This document shows positions 8,550 through 16,886 of a stretch of DNA of 64,000 bases, one piece after another. Source of the DNA: Chersky-840 sp963811775. GTDB lineage: Bacteria; Actinomycetota; Acidimicrobiia; Acidimicrobiales; UBA8190. Position 1 is the stretch's first letter, and the number at the start of each line of letters is the position of its first letter. The position numbers and the translations under genes were made by a program. Under the pieces are notes generated by a model, which made no database searches, was not told where the DNA came from, and saw nothing but the letters and a program-made list of their open reading frames with translations. The stretch covers positions 434,001-498,000 of the forward strand of contig CAWESO010000002.1 in the NCBI GenBank assembly GCA_963811775.1, in the 5' to 3' direction.

Positions 8550-9117
8550 GTGGTCCTCTCAGATCGGTCGATCCGCGAAGAGCTCGACGCCAAGCGGATC
8601 GTCATCGACCCGCTCGGCCCCAACTGCATCCAGCCGTCCTCGGTAGACCTCCACGTGGACCGCTACTTTCGGCTGTTCCGTAACCACTCCATGCGCGGTA
8701 ATTGACGTCCGAGAGGACCTCGAGGATCTCACCGAGCTGGTCGAGATACCCGAGGGTGAGCCGCTCATTCTCCACCCCGGGGAGTTCATCCTGGGGTCGA
8801 CGCTGGAGCGGGTGGGCATCCCCGACGACCTGGTGGCCCGGCTCGAGGGCAAGTCCTCCCTGGGTCGTCTGGGGCTCCTCATCCACTCCACGGCCGGGTT
8901 CGTGGACGCGGGCTGGGACGGCCACCTCACCTTGGAGCTCTCGAACGTGGCCAACCTCCCCATCACCGTCTACCCCGGCATGAAGATCGGGCAGATCAGC
9001 TTCCTGCGCATGACCACGGCCGCCGACCAGCCCTACGGCACGGCGGGCCTGGGTTCCAAGTACCAGGGCCAGCGGGGTCCCACCCCGAGCCGGTACTTCG
9101 AGAACTTCCGTCCCTGA
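8550..9117 (+). pseudogene. dcd: dCTP deaminase (probably DCD-DUT type) with a +1 frameshift
   Basis: From GTG 8550 the frame reads VLSDRSIREELDAKRIVID and NCIQPSSVDLHVDRYFRLF, then hits a stop (TGA) just after ATGCGCGGTAAT near 8700. Removing one G at 8698-8699 joins it to the second frame, which runs to 9117. That part has GKSSLGRLGLLIHSTAGFVD and the catalytic Glu in HLTLELSN, then PGMKIGQI. The pattern is close to the bifunctional dCTP deaminase/dUTPase of mycobacteria, which makes dUMP directly from dCTP (family knowledge; bifunctionality is inference). The reconstructed product is about 189 residues, the normal length. Either a real recent inactivation or a one-base assembly error. No ribosome binding site is obvious, so it may be leaderless. 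Confidence 0.85.
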
Positions 9118-9134
9118 CCCTCCAGGAGGAGACG

Positions 9135-11225
9135 TTGCCCATCAGGATCATCCTCGGCTTGGGCGCGACCGTGATCGCCTTTGCCATCGCTGGTCGTCGC
9201 TTCGCCTACCTCTTCCGCCTCGTCGGCAAGGGCCAGTCCGACCCCAAGCGCTTCACCCAGTTCCGGGCCCGCGCCTGGGCCGAGCTGTCCGAGGTCGGCG
9301 GCCAGCGCAAGCTGCTGCGCTGGACGGTGCCGGGCATGGCCCACGCCTTCACGTTCTGGGGCTTCACCATCCTGATGTTCACCATCCTCGAGGCCTACGG
9401 GGCCCTGTTCGACCGGGACTTCTTCGTGCCTCTCATCGGCCGAGGCCGGGCCCTCGGGTTCATCGAGGACTTCTTCGCCGTGGCCGTGCTGGTGGCGCTG
9501 TGTGTGTTCACGGCCATCCGGTACGCCAACTCCCCCAAGCGCAAGGGTCGGCTGTCGCGCTTCTTCGGCTCGCACACCGGGGCGGCGTGGCTCGTGCTCG
9601 TCATGATCGCATCGGTCATGCTGACCCTGATCGGCTACCGCGCCGCCCAGGTCAACACGGGCAACTTCCCCTACGGCAACTCGTGGTGGTCCTTCGCCTC
9701 GCACGCAGTGTCGCGGCTCTTCTCCCACTTCGGGGCGGGCGTGAACTCGGACCTCGAGACCGTCCTCCTCATCCTCAACATCGCCGTCATCGTCGGCTTC
9801 GCCGTCTTCCTCTCCTATTCCAAGCACCTCCACATCGCCCTGGCGCCCATCAACGTGGCCACGTCACGCCGGCCCCGGGCGCTGGGTCCCCTCTACAACA
9901 CGCCCGACATGGACATGGAGAACGTGTCCGAGGACACCGTGTTCGGGGCCGGCCACATCGAGGACCTGTCGTGGAAGCAGCTGCTCGACACCCTGACCTG
10001 CACCGAGTGCGGGCGGTGCCAGTCGGTGTGCCCGGCCTGGAACACCGACAAGCCCCTGTCCCCGAAGCTCTTGATCATGGGGCTGCGCGACAACCTCTTC
10101 GAGTCCGCGCCCCGGCTCTTCGGTTCACCGTCTCCGGCTGAGGACGGCACGCCCGTCGACGCGGCGGAGTGGGCCATCGCCCAGAAGGCCGAGGCCCCGA
10201 CGCTCGTGCCGGGGACGATCGACCCCGACGTGCTGTGGTCGTGCCTCACCTGCGGGGCGTGCGTCGAGGAGTGCCCCGTCGACATCGAGCACGTGGACAC
10301 CATCATCGAGATGCGCCGCTACGAGGTGCTCATGGAGTCGCGCTTCCCGACCGAGGCCGGGCTGATGCTGCGCAACATCGAGAACCAGGGCGACCCCTGG
10401 GGCCTCGGGGGCGCCAAGCGGACCGAGTGGACCGAGGCGCTCGACTTCGAGATCCCCGTGATCACCGGCACCATCCCCGATGACATCGAGTACCTCTACT
10501 GGGTGGGGTGCGCCGGCGCCCTCGACGAACGGGCCCGCAAGGCGACGCAGGCCACCGCCCGACTGCTGCACAAGGCCGGGGTGAGCTTCGGGATCCTGGG
10601 GCCACGCGAGAGCTGCACCGGTGACCCCGCCCGCCGGCTGGGGAACGAATACCTCTACCAGGAGATGGGCAAGGCCAACATCGTCACGCTGGACGAGGTG
10701 GGCGCCAAGAAGGTCATCGCCTCGTGCCCGCACTGTTTCAATTCGCTGTCACGCGAATACCCCGACCTGGGCGGGAACTTCCAGGTGATCCACCATTCCC
10801 AGCTGCTCAGCCATCTCGTCACCGAGGGCAAGCTCACCCCCGGGACCATGGACGCCAAGGTCACCTACCACGACCCCTGCTACCTCGGCCGCCACAACCG
10901 GGTCTTCGACGAGCCCCGGTCGGTGCTCGACTCCATCGCCGGGGTCGAGCAGATCGAGATGAAGCGGTGCCGGGAGAAGAGCTTCTGCTGCGGTGCCGGT
11001 GGGGCCCGCATGTGGATGGAGGAGAGCCTCGGCAAGCGGGTCAACCTGGAGCGCACCGACGAGGCCCTCGGGACCGGCGCCGACGTCGTGTCCACGGCCT
11101 GCCCGTACTGCCTCATCATGCTGGACGACGCCGTGCGGGCCCGGTCGCGCGAGGACGACGTCAGGGTGCTCGACCTGTCCCAGGTCTTCGAGGCGTCCCT
11201 CGAGGTCAGCACCGACTCGGAATAG
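9135..11225 (+). CDS. Membrane-anchored Fe-S/CCG heterodisulfide-reductase-like protein
   Basis: 696 residues from a TTG at 9135 with a strong AGGAGGAG site just upstream, 17 bases after the dcd stop. The N-terminal 250 residues hold about five or six membrane segments resembling a cytochrome b/NarI-type anchor. Two 4Fe-4S ferredoxin motifs follow: CTECGRCQSVCP (about residue 290) and CLTCGACVEECP (about 370). Two CCG-type cysteine-rich domains come next, with ESCTGDPARR and SCPHCFN (about 530), then HDPCYLGRHN and SFCCGAGGARMWME (about 617). This is the layout of HdrD/GlpC-like reductases, and actinobacteria encode similar long fusions of unknown physiological partner (mycobacterial Rv0338c-like). 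Likely a quinone-linked electron carrier; substrate unknown. Confidence 0.85.
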   Translation: MPIRIILGLGATVIAFAIAGRRFAYLFRLVGKGQSDPKRFTQFRARAWAELSEVGGQRKLLRWTVPGMAHAFTFWGFTILMFTILEAYGALFDRDFFVPLIGRGRALGFIEDFFAVAVLVALCVFTAIRYANSPKRKGRLSRFFGSHTGAAWLVLVMIASVMLTLIGYRAAQVNTGNFPYGNSWWSFASHAVSRLFSHFGAGVNSDLETVLLILNIAVIVGFAVFLSYSKHLHIALAPINVATSRRPRALGPLYNTPDMDMENVSEDTVFGAGHIEDLSWKQLLDTLTCTECGRCQSVCPAWNTDKPLSPKLLIMGLRDNLFESAPRLFGSPSPAEDGTPVDAAEWAIAQKAEAPTLVPGTIDPDVLWSCLTCGACVEECPVDIEHVDTIIEMRRYEVLMESRFPTEAGLMLRNIENQGDPWGLGGAKRTEWTEALDFEIPVITGTIPDDIEYLYWVGCAGALDERARKATQATARLLHKAGVSFGILGPRESCTGDPARRLGNEYLYQEMGKANIVTLDEVGAKKVIASCPHCFNSLSREYPDLGGNFQVIHHSQLLSHLVTEGKLTPGTMDAKVTYHDPCYLGRHNRVFDEPRSVLDSIAGVEQIEMKRCREKSFCCGAGGARMWMEESLGKRVNLERTDEALGTGADVVSTACPYCLIMLDDAVRARSREDDVRVLDLSQVFEASLEVSTDSE

Positions 11226-11245
11226 CCAGGCCTCACCGGCGCCGG

Positions 11246-11269
11246 CCCGGTCCGGATGAGCCGGACGGG
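11246..11269. terminator. Hairpin between convergent genes
   Basis: CCCGGTCCGG, loop ATGAG, CCGGACGGG form a stem of about nine pairs with one bulged G. It sits between the convergent Fe-S protein and CNB genes and lacks a T-run, so it is at best a weak bidirectional terminator. Confidence 0.4.
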
Positions 11270-11275
11270 TCGGAT

Positions 11276-11701
11276 CTAGCTGAGGGCGAGGGCCCTGGTG
11301 TCGGCGTCGCGCAGGCGTTGCGACATGGCCACCAGGAGCTTGCGCGACAGCGTCGGCATCTCGTCGAGGAGGCCGTTGAAGCGGCGCTGCTCCAGCACCA
11401 GCAGCGTCATCGGCGTCTCCGACACGATGCTGGCCGAGCGCGGCATCCGGTCGAGAAGCGACAGCTCGCCGAACCACTTCCCGGGCCCGAGGGTCGTGAC
11501 CCGGCGCCCGTTGCGGCGCACCGAGGCGGTGCCGTCCACGACGAAGAAGAACTCCCGGCCGACCGTGCCCTCTTCGCACAGGACGCGCCCGGCGGGGACG
11601 ATCACTTCCTCGATGGCCCTCCGGATGGTGCGCAGCTGGCCGGCCGAACAGGCCGAGAACATCCAGATCTTGCTCAGGTCGAGCTCGTGCTTTCGCGGCA
11701 T
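11276..11701 (-). CDS. Cyclic nucleotide-binding domain protein, single domain
   Basis: 141 residues, almost all one CNB/CAP_ED domain: PAGRVLCEEGTVGREFFFVV, then the phosphate-binding cassette region FGELSLLDRMPRSASI at about residues 87-102 with its Glu and the PRSA arginine, as in ligand-competent domains. No helix-turn-helix follows, so it is not a CRP-type transcription factor. The short N-terminus (LSKIWMFSACSAGQLRTIRR) is the usual lead-in helix. Stand-alone CNB proteins of this size are widespread in actinobacteria and presumably act as cAMP-responsive adaptors; the partner is unknown. It is convergent with the Fe-S reductase gene. Confidence 0.85.
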   Translation of the reverse strand: MPRKHELDLSKIWMFSACSAGQLRTIRRAIEEVIVPAGRVLCEEGTVGREFFFVVDGTASVRRNGRRVTTLGPGKWFGELSLLDRMPRSASIVSETPMTLLVLEQRRFNGLLDEMPTLSRKLLVAMSQRLRDADTRALALS

Positions 11702-11834
11702 GGCGGAAGGCTATCCACCGGTGCCGCCCGGCGCAGAGATTCCGGGCCGCGTCCTCGCCGGTACCATCTCCCGCGTCGCCGGAGCTGAGCGACGCCGCGG
11801 CGGGAGGACGAGCCGCCCACGAACGGACGGGACC

Positions 11835-12449
11835 ATGGCCGCTCCCAATTCGACCACCCCCTCGGGCCCGGCCCCCGGGGACGGCGCGGCCAGAGCCCCC
11901 GATCGTGCACCGGGCCACACCGGCACCACCCTCCGCGGAGCCGGCGTCGACGTCGACGTCCGCCGGGTCGGGCGCGCGGCCATCGGTCTCTGCCTCGTCA
12001 CTCTGGCGGTGGTCGCGGCCATTCTCTTCGTGGTCGGAGCCCACAAGAACGCGCAGATCACCCGCCTGCGCCAGGACGGGGTGCCGGTCACCGTGACGGT
12101 GACGGGCTGTCTCGGGCTGCTCGGAGGCAGCGGCAGCAACGGTGCGGGGTACGCGTGCAAGGGACGCTTCGCCCTGGACGGGCATCGCTACCTCGAGTCC
12201 CTCCCGGGCAACGCGCTGCACCCCGTGGGGGCGAAGGTCCGGGCCGTCGCCGTGGCCGGGGATCCCCCGCTCCTGTCGACGCGCCAGCAGGTGGAGACCG
12301 AGCGCGCCTCGTGGACCGTGTTCATCGTCCCCTCGGTCCTGCTCCTCGTCCTCGCCGCCATCGTCGCTGCGCTCGTGGTGAGGAGCCGGCGCTCGGGCCC
12401 GGCGTCGACGGGGCCGTCCGCCGCCGGGAGCACCGCCGCCGGGCCGTAG
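11835..12449 (+). CDS. Two-TM membrane protein, DUF3592-like
   Basis: 204 residues from ATG 11835; a longer upstream frame overlaps the CNB gene and is rejected. A disordered Gly/Pro/Ala-rich N-terminus leads to a first membrane segment (AIGLCLVTLAVVAAILFVVG, about residues 49-70), then an external domain with TVTVTGCLGLLGGSGSNGAG and a second cysteine in YACKGRF, possibly a disulfide, and a second membrane segment near 155-180 (FIVPSVLLLVLAAIVAALVV). The order TM, beta domain, TM resembles DUF3592 proteins. Function unknown. Confidence 0.65.
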   Translation: MAAPNSTTPSGPAPGDGAARAPDRAPGHTGTTLRGAGVDVDVRRVGRAAIGLCLVTLAVVAAILFVVGAHKNAQITRLRQDGVPVTVTVTGCLGLLGGSGSNGAGYACKGRFALDGHRYLESLPGNALHPVGAKVRAVAVAGDPPLLSTRQQVETERASWTVFIVPSVLLLVLAAIVAALVVRSRRSGPASTGPSAAGSTAAGP

Positions 12450-12473
12450 GGAGCCCGGGTCGGGAGTGCCCGC

Positions 12474-13214
12474 TCAGCCCGCTTTCTTCTGGTTGTCGGG
12501 CTTGGGCGGCAGGCGCTTGGGTGCCGTGCGCGGGGTGTAGCGCTTGTTCGGCTGCGCACGGGCCGTCCGCGGCACCGCGCCTCCCCGCCGTTGGGCCCCG
12601 GCCCGCGACGGCTTGGCGCCGGTGGCCTCGTTCAGGTCGCGCTGGAGGCGATAGGACCGAACGAGGAGCCACGCCCCCAGGATGAGGAACGGGATCCCGA
12701 AGCCCCACTGGTGGAGGTTGAAGACCGACAGCCCGTACAGGGCCATGGTGATGCCCAGGAAGAGTCGCTTGCGGAAGAACGCGGTGGCGAGCATCACGAC
12801 CGACAGGCCCAGGAGCACGAACGTGAGGTCGTGGTAGAGCGAGATGCTCACGTGCTTGGGGTTGACCTTGCCGTGCAGCAGGGCCGGAGGGTCGTGGTTG
12901 GTCAGGTAGGCGATCACGACGAGCCCGATGGCCGCCGCCACCGGCGCCAGCAGGAGGCCCATGAGCCGTTCCTTGTCGTCCGCGTAGCGCACGGCGTCCT
13001 CGAGCTCTGCCACCGACGCGGGCTTGTCCGCCGTCTTGGCCCTGGCGGCAGCGTCGGGCTCGGCCGGCTTCAGCATGGCGCTGCGGAGCCGCTGGCCCAA
13101 CGGCTCCTTCTCCTCGTCGTGCCGGACGCGCGGCAGGGACAGGAGCAGGCGGTGGCGCAGGCTCAGCCGAGGCGGTGCCGTGCCCCCATCGTCATCGTCG
13201 CGACCGCTGAACAT
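12474..13214 (-). CDS. Conserved-looking membrane protein with four TM segments
   Basis: Start chosen at ATG 13214 (FSGRDDDDGG), giving 246 residues; a longer frame begins at 13256. The first 90 residues are charged and soluble, ending in a helix (SVAELEDAVRYADDKERLMG). Four hydrophobic segments follow in the middle (for example LLLAPVAAAIGLVVIAYL and FLILGAWLLVRSY). The C-terminus is strongly basic and ends in a Lys/Arg/Pro-rich tail. I do not recognise a named family, though the layout is typical of actinobacterial membrane proteins of unknown function. The gene converges with the DUF3592-like gene. Confidence 0.7.
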   Translation of the reverse strand: MFSGRDDDDGGTAPPRLSLRHRLLLSLPRVRHDEEKEPLGQRLRSAMLKPAEPDAAARAKTADKPASVAELEDAVRYADDKERLMGLLLAPVAAAIGLVVIAYLTNHDPPALLHGKVNPKHVSISLYHDLTFVLLGLSVVMLATAFFRKRLFLGITMALYGLSVFNLHQWGFGIPFLILGAWLLVRSYRLQRDLNEATGAKPSRAGAQRRGGAVPRTARAQPNKRYTPRTAPKRLPPKPDNQKKAG

Positions 13215-13464
13215 GTGGAAAAGGCTACCTGGCCTCCTGGCGCCAAAGCGAAGCAAAAACCCAGCCGGGCAAGCCTCTGACCGGGGCCGTCGTGCTGTTC
13301 ACGCGCTGGTAACACTGGCGTGACCGTGCCGAAACTCACGGGTTGCATCCTTGCGGCGGCAGGGCGAACCACCTGTCATGGTCGTGCGCACCCGGCGCTG
13401 TGTGCCGCACGTCCATGGCTCGGTTCGCCGGGATCCGTGACCGCACGAGAGGAGCACTCGAGCC

Positions 13465-15024
13465 GTGCTAGGCGCTGCAGTATCCGTTCCGTACCCCAGT
13501 TGGCTGAACACGGGCGACAACACCTGGCAGTTGGTGGCTGCCACCTTCGTCGGCCTGATGAGCCTCCCCGGCCTGGCGGTTCTCTACGCGTCGATCGTCC
13601 AGAAGAAGTGGGCGGTGAACGTGCTGGCCATGATGTTCGCCGGGTTCTCCCTGGTGCTCATCGCCTGGGTGTTGTGGTCCTACAAGATGGGCTTCGGCGC
13701 CACCTCGATCGGCGGGGGGGTGAGGAACGGGGTCCAGACCCAGCTCTCAGGGGTCGGATGGGTCAAGCACTTCTTCGAGAACTTCATAGGGAAACCCGGG
13801 GGCATCACCAGTGCCGCCAGTGAACAGGGCCAAGCGGTGTCGGCGGCCAACACCGTCGTGCCTTTCCACTTCCCGACCACCACCCTGGCCTACTTCCAGT
13901 TCGTGTTCGCGGCCATCACCCCGCTGCTGTTCATGGGGAGCGTCCTGGGCCGCATCAAGTTCAGCGCTTGGTGCCTGCTGGTGCCGTTGTGGTCGACCTG
14001 CGTCTACTGCGTCGACGCCTTCTTGCTCTGGGGCGGCGGCTACTTCGCCCAGGAAGGTGCGCTCGACTTCTCCGGCGGGTACGTCATCCACATGTCGGCA
14101 GGCGTGTCGGGCTTCGTCGCCGCCTGGGTCTTAGGGCCCCGGCTGTTACGAGATCGACAACACGCCGTCCCCAACAACCTGATCATCGCCGCGGTGGGGG
14201 CCGGCATCCTGTGGCTGGGCTGGAACGGGTTCAACGGTGGCGACCCGTACTACGCCGGGGCTGACGCGGCCGCGGCCGTGGTCAACACCAACGTGGCCAC
14301 CGCGGCGGGCGTGCTCGTCTGGATCGCCATGGACGCCTGGTTCTCCAAGTCGAAGAAACCGACCTTCCTGGGAGCGGTCAACGGCATGATCTGCGGACTT
14401 GTGGGGATCACGCCCTGTGCCGGCTTCGTGAACGGCCGCGGCGCGATCTACGTCGGGGTCATCTGCACCGCCATCGTGTGGACCTGCTGGAACTACCTGT
14501 CGAAGGTCAGGCCCTTCTCGAAGGTGGACGATGCGCTCGGGGTCATCTACACCCACGGCATCGCCGGCTTCTTCGGCGGCATGCTCCTCGGAATCTTCGG
14601 CGACCCGAACACCCTGGAGCTCGGCTGCGGCACGCTGAACTCGTCCGGGCAGGTCGTCAACACGACCCAGCAGCAGTACATCACGGCTCACGGTGGCTGT
14701 ACGCCCTTCGGCGTGGGCGGGCTCATGTACACGGGCTCGGCCCACCAGCTGTGGGAACAGTTCCGGGCCGCCCTGTGGGTCATCTTCTGGTCCGCACTCG
14801 TCACCTTCATCCTCATGAAGCTCATCGGGCTCGTCCTCCGGGGTCTGCGCTACAGCGACGACATCCTCGAGGTCGGCGACCTCGCCATCCACGACGAGGA
14901 GGCCTTCCCCGACGAGACCTTCGCATCGAGGTCGGGGGGCAGCGGTGCCTTCGAGATGGCCGGCATCACCGGTGCCAAACCCTTGCCGATAGGTTCGGAT
15001 CCGCCCCCGGCGGGCGAACGTTGA
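13465..15024 (+). CDS. amt: Ammonium transporter
   Basis: 519 residues from GTG 13465 with a GAGAGGA site about 12 bases upstream. About eleven membrane segments and the Amt/MEP/Rh signatures are present: the twin pore histidines in VIHMSAGVSG (TM5) and YTHGIAGFFGG (TM10), and the Trp/Phe-rich pore region. The C-terminal cytosolic tail (RYSDDILEVGDLAIHDEEAF) is the part that controls gating and contacts PII proteins. A PII gene follows 31 bases downstream, the standard amt-glnK pair, so the transporter is probably blocked by PII when nitrogen is plentiful. An insertion of about 60 residues between TM2 and the next segment (GGGVRNGVQTQLSGVGW region) makes it longer than minimal Amt proteins. 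Confidence 0.95.
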   Translation: MLGAAVSVPYPSWLNTGDNTWQLVAATFVGLMSLPGLAVLYASIVQKKWAVNVLAMMFAGFSLVLIAWVLWSYKMGFGATSIGGGVRNGVQTQLSGVGWVKHFFENFIGKPGGITSAASEQGQAVSAANTVVPFHFPTTTLAYFQFVFAAITPLLFMGSVLGRIKFSAWCLLVPLWSTCVYCVDAFLLWGGGYFAQEGALDFSGGYVIHMSAGVSGFVAAWVLGPRLLRDRQHAVPNNLIIAAVGAGILWLGWNGFNGGDPYYAGADAAAAVVNTNVATAAGVLVWIAMDAWFSKSKKPTFLGAVNGMICGLVGITPCAGFVNGRGAIYVGVICTAIVWTCWNYLSKVRPFSKVDDALGVIYTHGIAGFFGGMLLGIFGDPNTLELGCGTLNSSGQVVNTTQQQYITAHGGCTPFGVGGLMYTGSAHQLWEQFRAALWVIFWSALVTFILMKLIGLVLRGLRYSDDILEVGDLAIHDEEAFPDETFASRSGGSGAFEMAGITGAKPLPIGSDPPPAGER

Positions 15025-15055
15025 CCCGGCCGAGCTCGACGAAAGGGAGCGCACA

Positions 15056-15394
15056 ATGAAGCTGGTCGTGGCAGTCCTCAAGCCCTTCAAGCTCGACGAG
15101 GTCAAAGAGGCCCTCAAGACGCTCGGCGTCCAGGGCATGACGCTCACCGAGGCGCAGGGCTTCGGCCGCCAACGGGGCCACACCGAGGTCTACCGAGGGG
15201 CGGAGTACGAGGTGGACTTCGTCCCCAAGATCAGGGTCGAGGTGCTCGTCGACGACACCCAGGTCGACGAGGTCGTCGACGCCATCGTCAGCACCGCCGC
15301 CACCGGCAAGATCGGGGACGGCAAGGTGTGGGTGATCCCGATCGAGGCGGTGGTGCGGGTCCGCACCGGGGAGAGGGGCCGCGACGCCCTCTGA
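15056..15394 (+). CDS. glnK: PII nitrogen regulatory protein
   Basis: 112 residues, the usual PII length. It starts with KLVVAVLKPFKLDEVKEAL; the T-loop carries GHTEVYRGAEYEVDF with the modifiable tyrosine at residue 51, and TGKIGDGKVWV (about 83-93) is the B-loop nucleotide-binding segment. PII binds ATP/ADP and 2-oxoglutarate; in actinobacteria Tyr51 is adenylylated by GlnD under nitrogen limitation (family knowledge). Its place directly after amt indicates the GlnK role, membrane control of Amt, rather than GlnB, though sequence alone does not separate the two. glnD is not in this cluster, unlike the amt-glnK-glnD order of streptomycetes. Confidence 0.95.
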   Translation: MKLVVAVLKPFKLDEVKEALKTLGVQGMTLTEAQGFGRQRGHTEVYRGAEYEVDFVPKIRVEVLVDDTQVDEVVDAIVSTAATGKIGDGKVWVIPIEAVVRVRTGERGRDAL

Positions 15395-15423
15395 TCCGTT
15401 CTGAGTCTGGCCCTCTGGCCGAT

Positions 15424-15451
15424 CCGGTCCGCCCACCCCCAGGCGGTCCGG
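15424..15451. terminator. Hairpin between amt-glnK and gpmA
   Basis: CCGGTCCGCC and GGCGGTCCGG form a ten-base stem with one mismatch and an eight-base loop. It lies between convergent genes, so it may serve both. No T-run. Confidence 0.5.
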
Positions 15452-15464
15452 TCGGTCGGGGGGG

Positions 15465-16214
15465 TCAGCCCGCCTGGCGGGCGACGGCCTCGGTGGCGGC
15501 CCGGATGGCCTCGGGATCGCCGAGCTGGCGGTCGTCGAGGAGCTTGAGGTCGTCGTCGAACCGGAACCACCACGGGACCCCGGTGGGCACGTCCAGGCCC
15601 ACGATGTCGGCGTCGGGGATGTCCTTCAGGTACTTGACCAGGGCCCGGATCGAGTTCCCGTGGGCCACGACGAGCACGCCCGGAAAGGCGTGCAGATCGG
15701 CGGCGATGGCGTCGTCCCAGTAGGGGAGCATCCGGGCCACGACGTCGGCGAGGCACTCGCTGTCGGGGAGGGCCCGGGGTGGCAGGGCCCGGTACCGGTC
15801 GTCGTGGACGGGGTGGGCATCGCTGTCCCGCGACAGCGGCGGTGGCGGGACGTCGTAGCTGCGCCGCCACAGCTTCACCTGCTCCTCGCCGAACTCCGCC
15901 GTGGTCTGCTTCTTGTCGAGGCCCTGCAGCGCCCCGTAGTGCCGTTCGTTCAGGCGCCAGTGGCGCCGCACCGGCAGCCAGCTCCGGCCCAGCTCGTCGA
16001 GGGCCAGGTTGGCCGTGCGCACGGCCCGGGTCAGCACCGAGGTGTGCACCACCTGCAGGTCGAGCCGGTCGCGTTGTTCGGCGGCGAGCAGCTCCCCGGC
16101 CTGACGGGCCTCGGCCTCGCCCTTGGCCGTGAGGTCGACGTCGGTCCACCCCGTGAACAGGTTCTGGGCGTTCCACGTCGACTCGCCGTGGCGGAGCAGG
16201 ACCAGGTCGGGCAC
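15465..16214 (-). CDS. gpmA: 2,3-bisphosphoglycerate-dependent phosphoglycerate mutase
   Basis: 249 residues. The histidine-phosphatase signature LVLLRHGESTWN places the phosphorylated His at residue 9. Further landmarks are FTGWTDVDLTAKGEAEA, TSVLTRAVRTA, RLNERHYGALQGLDKKQT (catalytic Glu) and VVAHGNSIRALVKYL with the second active-site His. These are diagnostic for dPGM rather than a generic histidine phosphatase. It interconverts 3- and 2-phosphoglycerate in glycolysis and gluconeogenesis in the cytosol. The gene stands alone, convergent with glnK. Confidence 0.95.
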   Translation of the reverse strand: MPDLVLLRHGESTWNAQNLFTGWTDVDLTAKGEAEARQAGELLAAEQRDRLDLQVVHTSVLTRAVRTANLALDELGRSWLPVRRHWRLNERHYGALQGLDKKQTTAEFGEEQVKLWRRSYDVPPPPLSRDSDAHPVHDDRYRALPPRALPDSECLADVVARMLPYWDDAIAADLHAFPGVLVVAHGNSIRALVKYLKDIPDADIVGLDVPTGVPWWFRFDDDLKLLDDRQLGDPEAIRAATEAVARQAG

Positions 16215-16266
16215 ACCGTCGAGCGTAGTCAGCTGTCCCTTCGCCGACGAAGGGCGCTGTCGTCTT

Positions 16267-16608
16267 CTACCGGGAGCGCCAGGCCCCCGTCCGCGCCGTC
16301 GGTCGTGTCGTCCGGGCGCCGCGGGCGCTGAACCCCGAGGACCTCGACCCCGAGGGCCTCGAGCCGGTCATCCTGTACCCCGAGGTCCTCAACCCTGCCG
16401 GGGCGTGGCCCGAGGTCCTGATCCCCGGGCTCTTGAGGCCCGGGCCGGCGGCCTGGACGCCGGGGCTGGGACTCCATCGTGGGGCCCGACGCGCCACCAT
16501 CGAATGACCGCGCTGGCGGCGGTGGACCGCCGATCCGATGGCGGGGAAGGCGCCGGTCAGCATCCCGGCGATGACGAGTCCGAGAATCGTCAGCAGCACC
16601 ATGCTCAT
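16267..16608 (-). CDS. Small protein with one N-terminal TM segment and a Ser/Gly/Arg repeat tail
   Basis: 113 residues. The N-terminus (MVLLTILGLVIAGMLTGAFP) is a good membrane segment or uncleaved signal. The rest is low complexity: degenerate units around SGxRxSG, rich in Ser, Gly, Arg and Pro with no acidic residues. The repeat is visible in DNA as CCCGAGG/CCTCGA-type units between about 16330 and 16430. No family recognised. It could be a genuine membrane protein with a disordered basic tail, or a chance frame in a GC-rich repeat. Confidence 0.4.
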   Translation of the reverse strand: MSMVLLTILGLVIAGMLTGAFPAIGSAVHRRQRGHSMVARRAPRWSPSPGVQAAGPGLKSPGIRTSGHAPAGLRTSGYRMTGSRPSGSRSSGFSARGARTTRPTARTGAWRSR

Positions 16609-16691
16609 GGCTCGCGACGGTACGCCTGACCTGGGCGAACGCCTAGCGAGGTCATACCTGGGTCAACCCGTGGATTCCACCTGGATATAGG

Positions 16692-16886
16692 TCAGGAAAG
16701 GGCCGGACGCGCCCAGAGGAGGGTCCCGGTGGCCGTGGGCACGAGCTCGTGCCCGAAGCCTTCGGCCGTCTGCGCCGCCATCTTGCGCGTCCCCATCAGC
16801 GTGTCCGGATGGCCTTCTTCGTAGACGATGTCGATGGAGTGGGTGTGCTCGTGCCACACGACGGCCACGATCTCTCGGTCCGCCAC
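16692..16886 (-). CDS. Small hypothetical protein (64 residues)
   Basis: Starts at GTG 16886 with AGGGG about ten bases upstream. The sequence is balanced in composition and looks coded: REIVAVVWHEHTHSIDIVYE, then LMGTRKMAAQTAEGFGHELV. No known family recognised. The adjacent gap and lack of operon partners give no functional clue. Confidence 0.45.
   Translation of the reverse strand: MADREIVAVVWHEHTHSIDIVYEEGHPDTLMGTRKMAAQTAEGFGHELVPTATGTLLWARPALS

Noticed and set aside
8279..8629. N-terminal extension of the integrase frame
   Set aside because: It reads straight through the tRNA-Gly gene and into the dcd 5' end; ATG 8278 gives a normal integrase.
8690..8710. Programmed frameshift in dcd
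   Set aside because: No slippery run or downstream structure, and dcd is not known to use frameshifting.
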